This document shows positions 6,941 through 15,939 of a stretch of 64,000 bases of DNA, in pieces. The notes under the pieces are model-generated. The model searched no databases. It was not told the DNA's origin and saw only the letters and a list, made by a program, of their open reading frames with translations. Source of the stretch: Candidatus Accumulibacter affinis (GTDB lineage: Bacteria; Pseudomonadota; Gammaproteobacteria; Burkholderiales; Rhodocyclaceae); contig JADJOT010000009.1 in assembly GCA_016713625.1 (NCBI GenBank), positions 860,489 through 924,488 on the forward strand, in the 5' to 3' direction. The first letter of the stretch is position 1. Each line of letters opens with the position of its first letter. Both the position numbers and the translations under genes were made by a program.

Positions 6941-9849
6941 CGAGGTGCTCCTGCTTGTGCGGCGGCCTGGCCGAAGGCACGGCCGTTGCGAGCGAAAAAT
7001 TCGGCGGTCACCAGCAAATCGCCGAGGACGCGCGCTGTCTCCGCCGGCCTGGCGCTTTCGCGACAGGCCAGGTCGACGAACTCTCGGGCGTGCTGCACGA
7101 CGCCGCCTTGCTTCGCGATCTGGTAGGCGAGGTTGCTGGCCAGCATCTGTCGCCAGTCTTCGTCGTTCATTCTGTCGCAGTTACGTTCCGGTAGGCTGGA
7201 CAGCCATTCGATGGCGTTGTACACAGCGCGTCGCGACACATTGGGCTGCGCCAGCGTTTCGGCGAAGCGCAGCAGTAGTCCCAAGGCGGTATCGGCCAGC
7301 AGCGGCGCCGCGGGCGCTGTGTTCGCGGCGTGCGTCATTTCCCAGAAGCGGCTGGTGACCCCCACTTCGCCACCGCCGCGTTTGATGACGCGCAGGCAGA
7401 AGGCGTTGCGGCCATGGGCCTTGGCCAGGCCTTCGGCGCGGCGCAACTCGCACAACACAGCCGACAGCGGCGACTGGTGGTGGGCGACGACGGCGCCGAT
7501 GCTGGCGCTGGCACGGCTACCCATCATCGGCATCAGGCGACCCTTGAGGCGGGCGTAGCCCTTTTTGAGTTGCAGTTCCTTGACATCGATGTCTCTCGGC
7601 AAGCCACTGAGGTCGGCACTGCCGCTCCAGGCCGCACGCAGCAGGAGCATCGCCGGCAGCAGGTCGTCGACCGAGAGCATGGCCAGGACATCGTCGCCAC
7701 CGGCGTAGAGCAGCTTGCCCTTGCAGACGTTCTCGACGATGTGGCGGGCGACGTGCGTGGAGAAGTCGTTGAGCGCTGCGGAGATGGCGGCGTGCCGGGC
7801 CGGCGACGCGGGCCGCGACGAGTCCAGGTAGGCGGCGACCGCCGGGTCGCCGCGGAAACGATCGAGCGATGCGCGTACCTGCGGGTGCCAGGTTGCCGGG
7901 AAGCGGCACTGGTAGTCGGCTTCGTTGCCGGCAAGCCAGGCACCCATGTGGTCGCCGTCCATCTGCAGGAGCGCGTAGTAGGTCTCGGGTCTGGCGCCGA
8001 GCAGTCTGGTGATGTCTTCGGCAAGACGTCCTTCGGCCTCTTCGCCACGCGCCTCGTCGAGTGCCGATGGCAGGCGCTTGACGACTTCAACGACGTTGCG
8101 GTCGCGCAGCGAGCACAGCCGCGTGTGCAGCGAGTTGGGCAGCGCTACCGGCTGATGATCAAGGAGGGAGAACTTGCGCGACAGCGCGCTGAGCCCCTCG
8201 CGCGTTTCCGGTCTAAAGTTCTCGACCAGGCGGTCGAGCGAAGTCGCCAGCGCCATGGTGTGGGTGCTGATCACGAAACGCGCCGGTTTGTCATTAAGCA
8301 ACTCGCCGAGACCTTCGACGAACAGCGTCGGCCACAGGCGTTTGAGGGTGCATACGCCGCACAGATGTTCGCCCTTGCGGATGCCGAACTTGCCGGCCTT
8401 GTCGAGCCAGGGCGTCTCGCGACGCTCGCCAGCCGGGATATGCAGTTGCGCAGCCGCTTCGGTAAGCCATTCACGTTCTCCGCACAGCGTGCAGCGGTGG
8501 CCGTGCTGTGGCAAAGGCGAAAATGGACGCAGCGTCTTGGCCGCCGAGAGGCTGCGCTCGACCAGTTCGTGCACGGCTGGATAGACGATGCCGGCGTTTG
8601 GTTTGAAGAATTTGGCGCCGTCGATCGTTACGTCGCGGTTGAGCACCTTCCAGACTTTTTCTCCGAACAGGCTGTCGGTGCCGTAAGCGGCCAGCGCTTG
8701 CCGCAAGCGTTCAGCATTTGGCAGACCATCGCTGTCGCTGCCGGTCGGCCACTCGGCAATTGCCCACTGCGCTTCGGGAAAGCCGGCGAACTGGCGATCG
8801 AGTTGTTCTTGCCAGTGAAACGGGGCATCGCCGTTGCCGAGCACCCGCAGTGCCGCTTCTGCGGCCCAGGCGCGGGCTGCTTCGCGAACTGCGGCGACGA
8901 CCTGTCGCGCGAGTTGCTCGGCCTGGCGTGCCGGTACGATGGCCATGAACTTGTTGGGCAGCGTCGCCGCGAACAGCGGGTTGGCGTCGGTGGCGCGGTG
9001 CAGCCATTCGGCTTTGATGGTGGCGAAGCGCTGGCGCCACTGCTCGCCGTGCCCGCTCGCGTCGGCCAGCTCCAGCAGCCAGCGGTCGACCGCGGCGACG
9101 CCGCGCAGGCTGGGGAAGACGATGGCATCCGGGCCGAGCGCTTCGCAGATGACCTTGAGACCTTCCCAGACCAGCGACGAGAGCAGGTGCGATCCAGCCC
9201 ACAGGTCGGAGGTCGAGCGGGCCTGGGCGATGAAGCCCTGGACGGGGCCGAAGCTCATGCTGAGCAGGGCCGGTTCGTCGTCGGCGAGCGCGCCGGTGAG
9301 CGCCGAAACGGTGTCCAGGTGCGTCCAGATCGAGTGGTCCGGGACGCGCGTGTCGGCGGGCAGGACGCGCCAGAGATCACCGATTTCCGGCGCGACGAGG
9401 GCTGGCTCGGGACCGAAACGCCAGAACGCGAGATAGGTCAGCCGCAGCTCGGGCTCGCCGTTGGCGTCGCGTTCGATCAGGTCGCTGAAGTGGTCAAGGC
9501 TGACCATGCGGATATGCTTCGCCGCGATTTCGTCTAGGCTGCCGAGGTCAATCTCTTCGCCGGACAGTGGATGAATCAGCAGGGGCTGCTTGGCAAAGCG
9601 GACATTGGCCCACGCCGGACGCGGCCGGCCGGGTTCGCACGGCCATTGCGGCCGGTCTGCCGCAGCGGCGAACCAGTCGGCCCGCTTGTCGAAGTCGGCA
9701 CCCATGATACCGAGCAATTTGCGCAGGGTCTGCACCGAACCGTGTTCGTGGCCGACGTCGTCGCGCATCAGGACCAGCGCCTTTTCAGCCGGATCGTGCA
9801 GCCAGGCGGCGAGTTTCTTTTTCCACAGGGCGGTGGCGTTTATAGTCAT
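6937..9849 (-). CDS. cmr2: Cmr2/Cas10, HD and cyclase subunit
   Basis: A 970-aa large subunit. The N-terminal HD dipeptide sits at H18-D19 (AAWLHDPAEKAL), so target-activated ssDNase activity is plausible. A zinc-ribbon-like pair, CTLCGE and CGVC, lies near residues 460-505. The first palm has MDGDHMGAWLAG, and the second has an intact GGDD at 717-720 (LLYAGGDDVLAML), the active site for cyclic oligoadenylate synthesis. Two CARF proteins in the operon fit that output. The start is 2 nt from the cmr1 stop, and the gene overlaps cmr3 by ATGA. Its expression may now depend on a promoter in or near the IS element that splits cmr1. Confidence 0.96.
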   Translation of the reverse strand: MTINATALWKKKLAAWLHDPAEKALVLMRDDVGHEHGSVQTLRKLLGIMGADFDKRADWFAAAADRPQWPCEPGRPRPAWANVRFAKQPLLIHPLSGEEIDLGSLDEIAAKHIRMVSLDHFSDLIERDANGEPELRLTYLAFWRFGPEPALVAPEIGDLWRVLPADTRVPDHSIWTHLDTVSALTGALADDEPALLSMSFGPVQGFIAQARSTSDLWAGSHLLSSLVWEGLKVICEALGPDAIVFPSLRGVAAVDRWLLELADASGHGEQWRQRFATIKAEWLHRATDANPLFAATLPNKFMAIVPARQAEQLARQVVAAVREAARAWAAEAALRVLGNGDAPFHWQEQLDRQFAGFPEAQWAIAEWPTGSDSDGLPNAERLRQALAAYGTDSLFGEKVWKVLNRDVTIDGAKFFKPNAGIVYPAVHELVERSLSAAKTLRPFSPLPQHGHRCTLCGEREWLTEAAAQLHIPAGERRETPWLDKAGKFGIRKGEHLCGVCTLKRLWPTLFVEGLGELLNDKPARFVISTHTMALATSLDRLVENFRPETREGLSALSRKFSLLDHQPVALPNSLHTRLCSLRDRNVVEVVKRLPSALDEARGEEAEGRLAEDITRLLGARPETYYALLQMDGDHMGAWLAGNEADYQCRFPATWHPQVRASLDRFRGDPAVAAYLDSSRPASPARHAAISAALNDFSTHVARHIVENVCKGKLLYAGGDDVLAMLSVDDLLPAMLLLRAAWSGSADLSGLPRDIDVKELQLKKGYARLKGRLMPMMGSRASASIGAVVAHHQSPLSAVLCELRRAEGLAKAHGRNAFCLRVIKRGGGEVGVTSRFWEMTHAANTAPAAPLLADTALGLLLRFAETLAQPNVSRRAVYNAIEWLSSLPERNCDRMNDEDWRQMLASNLAYQIAKQGGVVQHAREFVDLACRESARPAETARVLGDLLVTAEFFARNGRAFGQAAAQAGAPR

Positions 9850-9851
9850 GA

Positions 9852-10087
9852 TCAGACGAGCCTGGTAGCGTTGTTATCGAGAACGGTATGCACGGATTGC
9901 CAGACTCTGGTCTGATCCAGACTGGCGCGGCTCTGTGGCGGGAGCGCGCGTGCCATCTCTGCCGGTAGCGCGCAGGGAAGATGTGCAATCACCCCAACCA
10001 AGTGCTCACGTTCTCGCAGCACCTTGAAACGGATCTGGTTGGCTAGTCGTCCCTGGCCGCCCCATGCCGTTCCACTTACTGCATGAT
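9852..10087 (-). pseudogene. cmr1: cmr1, 3' part separated by IS insertion
   Basis: The C-terminal 78 or so codons of Cmr1. The minus strand reads SGTAWGGQGRLANQIRFKVL, the conserved end of Cmr1, then HLVGVIAHLPCALP and a TGA at 9852-9854. It is in frame with the 5' part at 12003-12852 once the IS at 10088-11997 and one target-site copy are removed. The join reads PITHHAVSGTAWGG, and the reconstructed gene is 1086 nt (361 codons plus stop). The fragment has no start codon or SD of its own. Confidence 0.88.
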
Positions 10088-11997
10088 CCTATTTTCCTCA
10101 ATTGACCCTCCTAGATTTGCTGCAAACTTAGGCGTGGAGCGGGTTTGCCGCAGATCAAAGAGATCACCAAATGGGTGAATGCGAATTGAGTAAGAAGCGG
10201 CTAGTGGTAGCGGTCGAGCAAGCGATTGAAGAGCGGTTTGTGGATACGGACGCGATGAGCGTATTGACGCCCGGAGGTCGTTTTCAAGTGGTCTGGGATC
10301 CCAGAGGGAACGTCACGGCGATGGCGCAGTTGGGTTTTTTTGGCGAGTACCTGGCTACGACAGAGCTCTTCGAGAACTGGGTTCGTGAGTGCCCGCTGGA
10401 GTACACCAGCGGGAATGCCCCCACGGTACGCGATGTCCTGGGCACGTGGATGTTGTCGATTCTTGACGGGCAGTGGCGCTATGCGCATGTTGCGAGTTTG
10501 CGTGGTGACGGTGTAGCACCGGATATTCTCGGTATGACCAGCCTCGTGGGCGACGAAAGCTTGCGGCGGGGATTGAAGCTGATCGCGCCGGCCCCCAAAG
10601 CGACGGACACCGAGGAACAGCAAGCGCAGCAGGAAGCCCAACTCAAGCGCGCCGAAGCGTGGATGGAGCGCTCGTTACTGGAGAGTGTGAAGCCAGCGAT
10701 GACCCATGGCTGGATACTGGATTGCGACACCACGATCAAAGTCCTGTACGGACACCAAAGCGGAGCAGAAATCGGCTACAACCCCACGAAACCAGGTCGC
10801 CCAAGTCATACCGTTCACACCTACTGGGTAGCCAATCTACGGTTGGTGCTCCTGGCGCAGGTTCAAAGTGGCAAATCGAACAGCGCCGCGCATGGCCTGC
10901 CCGGCCTCACGAAGCTGATTCTCGGATTTGCTCTCAAAGAGCGCCCGCGCCTGGTGCGCGGAGACTGCGCGTATGGCACGGACAGAGTGATGTGCGAACC
11001 TCGAAGAGATTGACCAGTCGCACCTGTTCAAACTCAAGCAAAGCGCCAACGTCAAACGGCTCGTGCTTCGCCATTGGCCGCGAGACGGCTGGTGCAACGT
11101 GGGGCAAGGCTGGGAAGCCCACGAAGACCAGTTGAGGCTGGAAGGCTGGAGCAAGACCCGACGCGTCGTCGTGATGCGCCGCCAAGTGACCAAAGACGCT
11201 CTCGCCGAAACTCCCAAGCGCAAGCGAACAAGGCGCAATGCCACCCACCAAGGCAAAAGCCGCAGCAAGCCTGCCTGGATCTGATCGATACGAACGATCC
11301 GGTGAAGGCATGGGAATACGCCGTACTCGTTACCAACACCCCGTACCCTCTGGAAGCCATCGGACAGCTGTACCGAGACCGGGCCGACTGCGAAAACGGT
11401 TTTGATGAACTGAAGAATCAGTGGGGCTGGGGAGGTTACACCACCCAGGACATCGAGCGATGCAACCTGAGTGCGCAAGCGGTCGCGCTGGTCTATAACT
11501 GGTGGAGTTGGTACATGCGGCTAGCGAATCCGAAGGCGCGACTGGAAGCGATCACCAGCCGCCCCTTGTTACTCGCTGCGGTGGGACGACTGACCGAGCA
11601 TGCCGGGCAAAAACGCCTCCTGATCAGCATCACACACACCGCCGTGGATCAGGTCAAGGCGCTAATTTCCAATGTTCGTGAGGGCTTACAGCATATCCGA
11701 GCAACTGCGCCTCAGTTGCCCCCGGGCAACCGATGGCGGGCGTTGATCGGCTACATCGCCGCCAAAATCCTCGCCGCCAAAGCCTCCTGTCATGACCACG
11801 GGAACGCTCTACCTGCTCTGCTCTCTGGCTAGCGAAAAAATCCCGGATTATTGGGCTGTGTGGCCACAGACCCAGGAAGTCGAGTGATGCAACCTGAGTG
11901 TGCAGGGTGGTCCGCGGCTGCTTCAGGCTGGCGTATCCGAAGGCAGAGCTGGCTCCGACCACCAGCAACAACGCGCTGTGCAACAGAGGAATCTAGG
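10088..11997 (+). mobile_element. IS1380-family insertion sequence inside cmr1
   Basis: The ends are imperfect inverted repeats: CCTATTTTCCTCAATTG at the left, and CCTAGATTCCTCTGTTG read inward from the right. Ends starting CCTAGATT are typical of IS1380 (ISEcp1-like). TGAT flanks the element at 10084-10087 and 11999-12002; counting one more base gives ATGAT and TTGAT. A 4-5-bp duplication fits the family. Removing the element restores an open cmr1. The transposase reads on the plus strand, opposite to the cmr operon. Confidence 0.85.
10171..11832 (+). pseudogene. IS1380-family transposase, frameshifted
   Basis: DDE transposase in three frame segments. About 10171-11005 holds GGRFQVVWDPRGN, LDCDTTIKVLYGHQSGAE and RGDCAYG. 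About 11005-11280 is one frame over (EEIDQSHLFKLKQSANVKRL). About 11280-11832 is back in the first frame (YRDRADCENGFDELKNQWGWGG, the YREK-like C-terminal signature). An extra C near 11000 (gaacctcgaag in place of gaactcgaag) explains the first shift, and a compensating shift lies near 11270. As written it is inactive, but two indels in one gene could also be sequence errors. Confidence 0.85.
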
Positions 11998-12002
11998 TTG
12001 AT

Positions 12003-12852
12003 GAGTGATCGGGTAGGCAAGCAAGTGTCGCGCAGCGAAAGTCCCCTGCGTAACCCCGGCAAGCGATAAGGCCGGCTGGGTGCGAAACGCGATCTTGATC
12101 CGCGCCAGCTCCTTCATGATTTGCCGCCAATTGCCGGTCACTCTGGTCTTCCACACCAATGGACCGTGACGGTCTTCCCCAATGGCGTGTGGCCAGTCGA
12201 TGTCCAGGCATTCGGTCAGCGGTCGTGATACGGCGAGCGGTCGGAGGTTGTCGCGAGTCAACGGCTTGAGATCGTGATGGGCGATTTGCAGCGAACCCCA
12301 GCCGTTCCGGGCGCGCGAGCCGACTGTGCCGAACCAGGCTACGAGCTGAAACAGCCCCTGCATATCGGCTTGGTGCTGAACAGGGCACAGCAAGCGAAGA
12401 GTAGCCACGGACTTATCGTCAATGGCATTGCGCTTGAGGCCGTTGGTCATTCCGAGCGCCGCGCTGCGTGCCACCTTGTCATATGCCAGAGGGCCGAAGC
12501 CGAGATACAGTTCGGTGCCGACAGGGCGACCAACCTCCGGGTGTGTCTCCCTGGGCTCGCCAGTCGGCCAGGACGTCAGCTTTCCTTGTTCCCACGTCGA
12601 GAGCCGAAGACGCAGCAGGGACTGATGAGATGGCATGTGCTCGCCGTCGGATGCCGCAGTTCCAAACAGCGCCTCTTCGGCACTGCGTAGTCTCTCAACA
12701 TTGAAACCGAACTGGGGCGCCTTCACCACTCGCCACCATTGACGAATCAGTGCCTTCAGAGGCGGCGTGCGCCACTGCGCCTGCTGCGCCGCGTCGCCGA
12801 CGAAGGCCGGCGTGGCGAAGCTGAGGTCGTAGGTGAGGGGTGTTCTGGTCAT
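12003..12852 (-). pseudogene. cmr1: cmr1, 5' part truncated by IS insertion
   Basis: The first 283 codons of Cmr1, a RAMP that sits near the crRNA 3' end. The ATG at 12852 has GAGGAAG upstream at good spacing. Motifs are TYDLSFATPAFVGDA, a RAMP-type PPLKALIRQWWR, and the later GSRARNGWGSLQI. In the interrupted allele the frame runs on into the IS to 11923, giving about 309 aa with a foreign tail and no C-terminal RLANQIRFK segment. Whether a Cmr complex forms with this form is unknown; Cmr1 contributes to 3' target-RNA capture in characterised systems. Confidence 0.9.
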
Positions 12853-12939
12853 GGATTCTTCCTCATCGGTTCCAAAGGATGGGTTGGCCGTTGGGCGATC
12901 GGCCGGGCTGATCTGGAGTCCTCTGCAGCATAAAGGCTT

Positions 12940-12958
12940 TTGCACGCCGGCGGTGCAA
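12940..12958. promoter_or_regulatory. Palindrome upstream of cmr1, possible operator
   Basis: TTGCAC-GCCGGCG-GTGCAA: 6-bp arms around a GCCGGC core, centred about 97 bp upstream of the cmr1 start in the 182-bp gap after the CARF-wHTH gene. Its position would suit an operator for the cmr transcript, perhaps read by that CARF protein. That is inference from position and symmetry only. Confidence 0.35.
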
Positions 12959-13034
12959 CGGCAAGCTTGTCAATGGCCGATTGCTGAAAGACGCTGCGCC
13001 AAGTCAGGAGGCTAGCCAGAGGCGCTCATCTCGC

Positions 13035-14219
13035 TCACGGCCACCGCGCTGCTTCGATAGCGTCGTATCTGACCGCCGACGGACTCAGCTCGAGCCGGTA
13101 GAGGCGTGGCCGGCTGCCGCCGTCGCTGATCAGGTAGGGCGCGGCGGCGGGGCCCAGCTCGCGCTTGAGGATCTTTTTCAGCTTCGAGAGATGGGTTGAG
13201 AAGTAGCTGCCGTCCATGCCCTTCTTCAGCGCACGTTCGGTGTCGTCGCGTTCGCCGAGCAGGCCGTCGATCCAGCGCAGCTCGACGAGGTAGCGTTTTC
13301 GCCACTCGTCGTCCGGCAGCTCCTTGGGTGGTGCCGGCAACGCTTCCTCGCCGCGCAGCGCGCGCCTGGCGAAGACGCTGAGCAGTGCCAGTTCGGCGGG
13401 GGGCAGGGCGAAGACCTGGCCGGCGGCGCGCACGCGGCGGCTACCGAGGTCGAGCTGCAGTTCCGGCGGGGCCAGCGCCCGGCGCGCGGCTTCGACGGTC
13501 TGGTTGTAGCTGGCGTGGCCGGTCAGTAGTGCTTCCGGCAGGCCGTGGCGCAGGCTGACGAAGGGCAGCTCGGCAAGCGTTACCTGCGCGCTGGCGGTGT
13601 CGGCGAGGCGGCCACCGGGCAGTTCCAGCACGTGGCTGGCCGGCGTCGGGTAGTAGAAACCGATGCTCGACTCGAAGGGTTCGGAAACCAGGACGTGCGA
13701 CAGCTTGTCCTGCGGCCGTCCGTACAGCGACAGGGCGTAACCGAGGAAGAAGCCCATCGTCTTGCGGCCGCCGGCGATCGAGACATGCAGCGCGCAGTCG
13801 GGGTCGGCGGTGAACTCGCGGATGATCTCGGTGATGCCGTCGGCGGCGTGGCGGTTGTCGTCGGGCGAGCGGATGTCTTCGAGCACCTGGCCGTCGGCGT
13901 CTTCGAGGACATGGATGGTTTCGGCGTTGAAGCGGATCGGTGGCAGTGCGTAGTCCCGGCAGAGGTGGTGGAACCAGCCTGGTTCGTCCGAGAGCAGCGC
14001 CAGGCGTGCTTTTTCGGCGCCGCTGCGGGTGGTGATCAGGTGGATCTCGGTGGGGACGAAGGGCGCCTGCGCGGGAGCGACGGCAAGCGCGTACAGGGTC
14101 TCGGTGACGATCTGCGGCGAGAGGCCGGTGACGGCAACCAGAATGCGTCGTGGGTAGTCGTTGAGGGATTCGCTGGGGTAGGGCATCGGTGGACCGCTCG
14201 GCTGTGGAATAGCGAGCAT
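13035..14219 (-). CDS. CARF protein of the NE0113 family with C-terminal wHTH-like region
   Basis: CRISPR-associated protein resembling TIGR02584/Cas_NE0113. The N-terminus RRILVAVTGLSPQIVTETLY begins a Rossmann-like CARF domain. SIAGGRKTMGFFLGYAL (near residue 135) is the conserved CARF loop shared with Csm6-type proteins. There is no HEPN R-X4-H. Instead the C-terminal 150 residues (PPAELALLSVFARRAL, STHLSKLKKILKRELG, SRPRLYRLEL) look like a winged-helix. It could be a cyclic-oligoadenylate-responsive regulator or a ring nuclease. The ATG at 14219 is chosen over 14303, which adds 28 unconserved residues. It reads toward cmr1 and is probably the first gene of the locus. Confidence 0.8.
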   Translation of the reverse strand: MLAIPQPSGPPMPYPSESLNDYPRRILVAVTGLSPQIVTETLYALAVAPAQAPFVPTEIHLITTRSGAEKARLALLSDEPGWFHHLCRDYALPPIRFNAETIHVLEDADGQVLEDIRSPDDNRHAADGITEIIREFTADPDCALHVSIAGGRKTMGFFLGYALSLYGRPQDKLSHVLVSEPFESSIGFYYPTPASHVLELPGGRLADTASAQVTLAELPFVSLRHGLPEALLTGHASYNQTVEAARRALAPPELQLDLGSRRVRAAGQVFALPPAELALLSVFARRALRGEEALPAPPKELPDDEWRKRYLVELRWIDGLLGERDDTERALKKGMDGSYFSTHLSKLKKILKRELGPAAAPYLISDGGSRPRLYRLELSPSAVRYDAIEAARWP

Positions 14220-14400
14220 TGTCGTTCTTTTGTCATACAAGCGGTTCGACGGCAAGCTTGCGATGCCGTATGGCGACGACCGATGGCTTCGCTCGCCCAG
14301 CAACGGGCGAGCGGCGATGCGTGCGCTGGTGACGCGACTTCCAGGCTGGCGTTGCCGGCGCTGCTCAGCAGATGGGTCACGCTGGCTGGTTTGACAACGG

Positions 14401-14601
14401 CTACACAGTGAGCCGGTATCTCAGTTCAGCATCCGGTTGAACGGCAAGGCGCATGCCCATCGCCTCGAGGATGGCGGTAAGGCTACGCAGCTCAGGGTGG
14501 CCTTGCGGCGAGAGGGTACGGTAAAGCGTCGTGGCGTTCCCTATCATCGGGTCGGCCAGCCCGGCGACACCGCCAAAGGGTCCGGCCATTCTGATGTTCA
14601 C
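14401..14601 (-). pseudogene. HTH antidote protein fragment (HigA-like addiction module)
   Basis: The last 60 or so residues match the C-terminal half of small HTH antidotes of the TIGR02684 type: NATTLYRTLSPQGHPELRSL, then AILEAMGMRLAVQP. The N-terminal half of the HTH is missing. The open frame begins at a junction (14589-14604) where an unrelated fragment starts on the other strand and where a 16-bp sequence also found at 16824 lies. No toxin partner is visible. Probably non-functional. Confidence 0.6.
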
Positions 14602-14911
14602 GTATGACGAAGATCCGGGGTCAGGACGTTACCCCATGTTCCATTTGCATGTTCTGTACGAGAGGGGGCAGGCGCAGCCGCCGCTGGGCGGATTGCCGAT
14701 GTTCAGCTACTTGCGCTACAACGTGCTGCTGACGAGCGACTGGGTGCGCGACAACCTCGGCGAGACGTTGAACGACGATCAGCTGAAGGCACTCGAAGCG
14801 ATGGACGAGCCGAACAACACTCCTGAACTCGACCGCGTCGGGCGGCTCGCCGGCAGGAAGCTCGTGAAGGCCGAGCACTTCGAGGCATGCTTCGACTCAC
14901 CAAGAACCTGA
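14594..14911 (+). pseudogene. Fragment resembling the C-terminus of a patatin-like phospholipase
   Basis: About 105 residues: GLPMFSYLRYNVLLTSDWVR, LNDDQLKALEAMDEPNNTPE and LVKAEHFEACFD. The spacing is like that at the C-terminus of patatin-like phospholipase proteins, where a conserved YNV segment precedes an L..LD.P.N..L motif. There is no GxSxG nucleophile elbow, so the catalytic part is gone. The ATG lies in the 16-bp duplicated sequence. Assignment is by memory of the family pattern and is weak. Confidence 0.35.
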
Positions 14912-15192
14912 GGCGCAGACGGCCTCGCCGACAGTGGCGCCGGCGCTGCGATCGTCGGCCTGCGCCAGACGTTCGCCCTCGCGCTCGCGCTGCAGGCGCT
15001 GCGCCTCGTCCAGTTTGGCCTGCTCCGCCAGCTTGCGCTCGCGCCCGCGCCGCGCTTCCTTGGCGTCGCGCACGATGCCCACCAGCCGGTCGTGGATCAG
15101 CTCGATGCGCGGCACATCACCCTGCGTTTCCACGCGCAGCAGCCGGCGCTTCATCAGACTATCGAGTTCGTCAACGGCCAGCGCTTTGCTGC
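14897..15192 (-). pseudogene. Fragment of a STAND-type NTPase/WD40 protein
   Basis: About 98 codons with no 5' end. LDSLMKRRLLRVETQGDVPR is followed by IELIHDRLVGIVRDAKEARR, the junction typical of large nSTAND proteins where the NTPase module meets a charged linker before WD40 or TIR partners. After that it is a coiled-coil of R, E, Q and A. It is cut at 15193 exactly where the inverted repeat of an IS relic begins, so the IS probably removed the upstream part. Confidence 0.45.
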
Positions 15193-15430
15193 AGCCCTGA
15201 CGCATGACCCTGCCCGATCGAGGCTGTTTGCCGGTAACGCCCGCTTTCTCCGCCTATTCGGTCAGATTGCGGGTAGGGGGCCGCAAAGCGGCACTTGCGG
15301 CGCGGGTGGGGTGCAGTGGGGTCAATCAGGAGGGTGTCGAGAGGTGGTTGGAGGTCCGGTCGTGTGGTCAGGCGAGCGTTTCCCGGCGCCGAGTGCGCCG
15401 CGCTGGGGAAGAGATCTTGGGCCGGCCCGG
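15193..15430 (-). mobile_element. Relic of the DruA-carrying IS, right end only
   Basis: The reverse complement matches the 3' non-coding end of the two IS copies at 50225-50463 and 60617-60854, including the terminal repeat (AGCCCTGACGCATGAC at 15193-15208 on the plus strand). The shared CCCCAGCGCGGCGCACT lies near 15400. Nothing of the transposase is left. The relic begins inside the cas2 reading frame and replaces its 3' end, and its outer end abuts the STAND fragment. Confidence 0.8.
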
Positions 15431-15624
15431 TCCGCGGCGAGGTCGAGCCATTCCGCCAGTGTCTCGCGCACCTCGCGCAACTCGCTCGGGGTCAGCCAGC
15501 ACTCGAAGAACGACTTCTGGCCGCCAATCTTGTAGCCCGTCAGGTCCTTCTGTACGCGCCGGCGCAGCGGTGTTTTGCAAACGTCGTAGCAGACCAGGTA
15601 GAGGGTTCTCGCTGAATCGCTCAT
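15322..15624 (-). pseudogene. cas2: cas2, 3' end replaced by IS sequence
   Basis: The first 65 or so residues match Cas2, the adaptation integrase scaffold: TLYLVCYDVCKTPLRRRVQK with the active-site-type Asp in YDV, then IGGQKSFFECWLTPSELREV. From about 15430 the frame runs into the IS relic (residues after LAEWLDLAAD), so the C-terminal strand that completes the Cas2 dimer is lost. No cas1 was found nearby. Cas2 upstream of a Cmr locus suggests that a whole adaptation module once stood here. Confidence 0.75.
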
Positions 15625-15939
15625 TTCGCCACAACAGGGCAGGGTGGTCTCGATGTCCGGCTCGGCAAGCTTGCCGTTACCGTCTGCGAACGGCCGTGCG
15701 GAATCCCCGCAACGTCTTGCCGCGGCGCGACGCAGCCGGACTTCGCCTTTCCCTGCCGCCCTGTTGGTTTGGGGATTGTCCGGGTACGCAGTTGCACCGC
15801 CCAGCCGGCCGCCAAGGGACCGATGGCGTTGCCGCTGCGGCCGGCGCCGACGCTCGGCGCGAAAATCGTGAGAGATAGGGTCTCACATGCATACATTAGA
15901 ACTCACCCCTGGTTCGATCTTGGTTTCCTTCCTGGAATG
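15625..15939. other. 315-bp stretch without a recognised gene
   Basis: Lies between the cas2 start and the vapC stop. A 91-codon minus-strand frame covers most of it but shows no recognisable motif. There is a short inverted repeat GTGAGA/TCTCAC near 15868-15886, not clearly a terminator. An eroded cas1-side gene cannot be excluded. Confidence 0.4.

Noticed and set aside
7330..9537. 735-codon frame on the plus strand opposite cmr2
   Set aside because: Antisense to a gene with clear domains; high-GC coding sequence often leaves the opposite strand open.
15868..15886. GTGAGA/TCTCAC palindrome as a CRISPR leader or terminator
   Set aside because: Short, no T tract, and remote from any repeat; the shared GTCTCA with the CRISPR repeat is probably chance.
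15621..15896. 91-codon frame upstream of cas2 as a cas gene
   Set aside because: No Cas motif could be found; composition alone does not support it.
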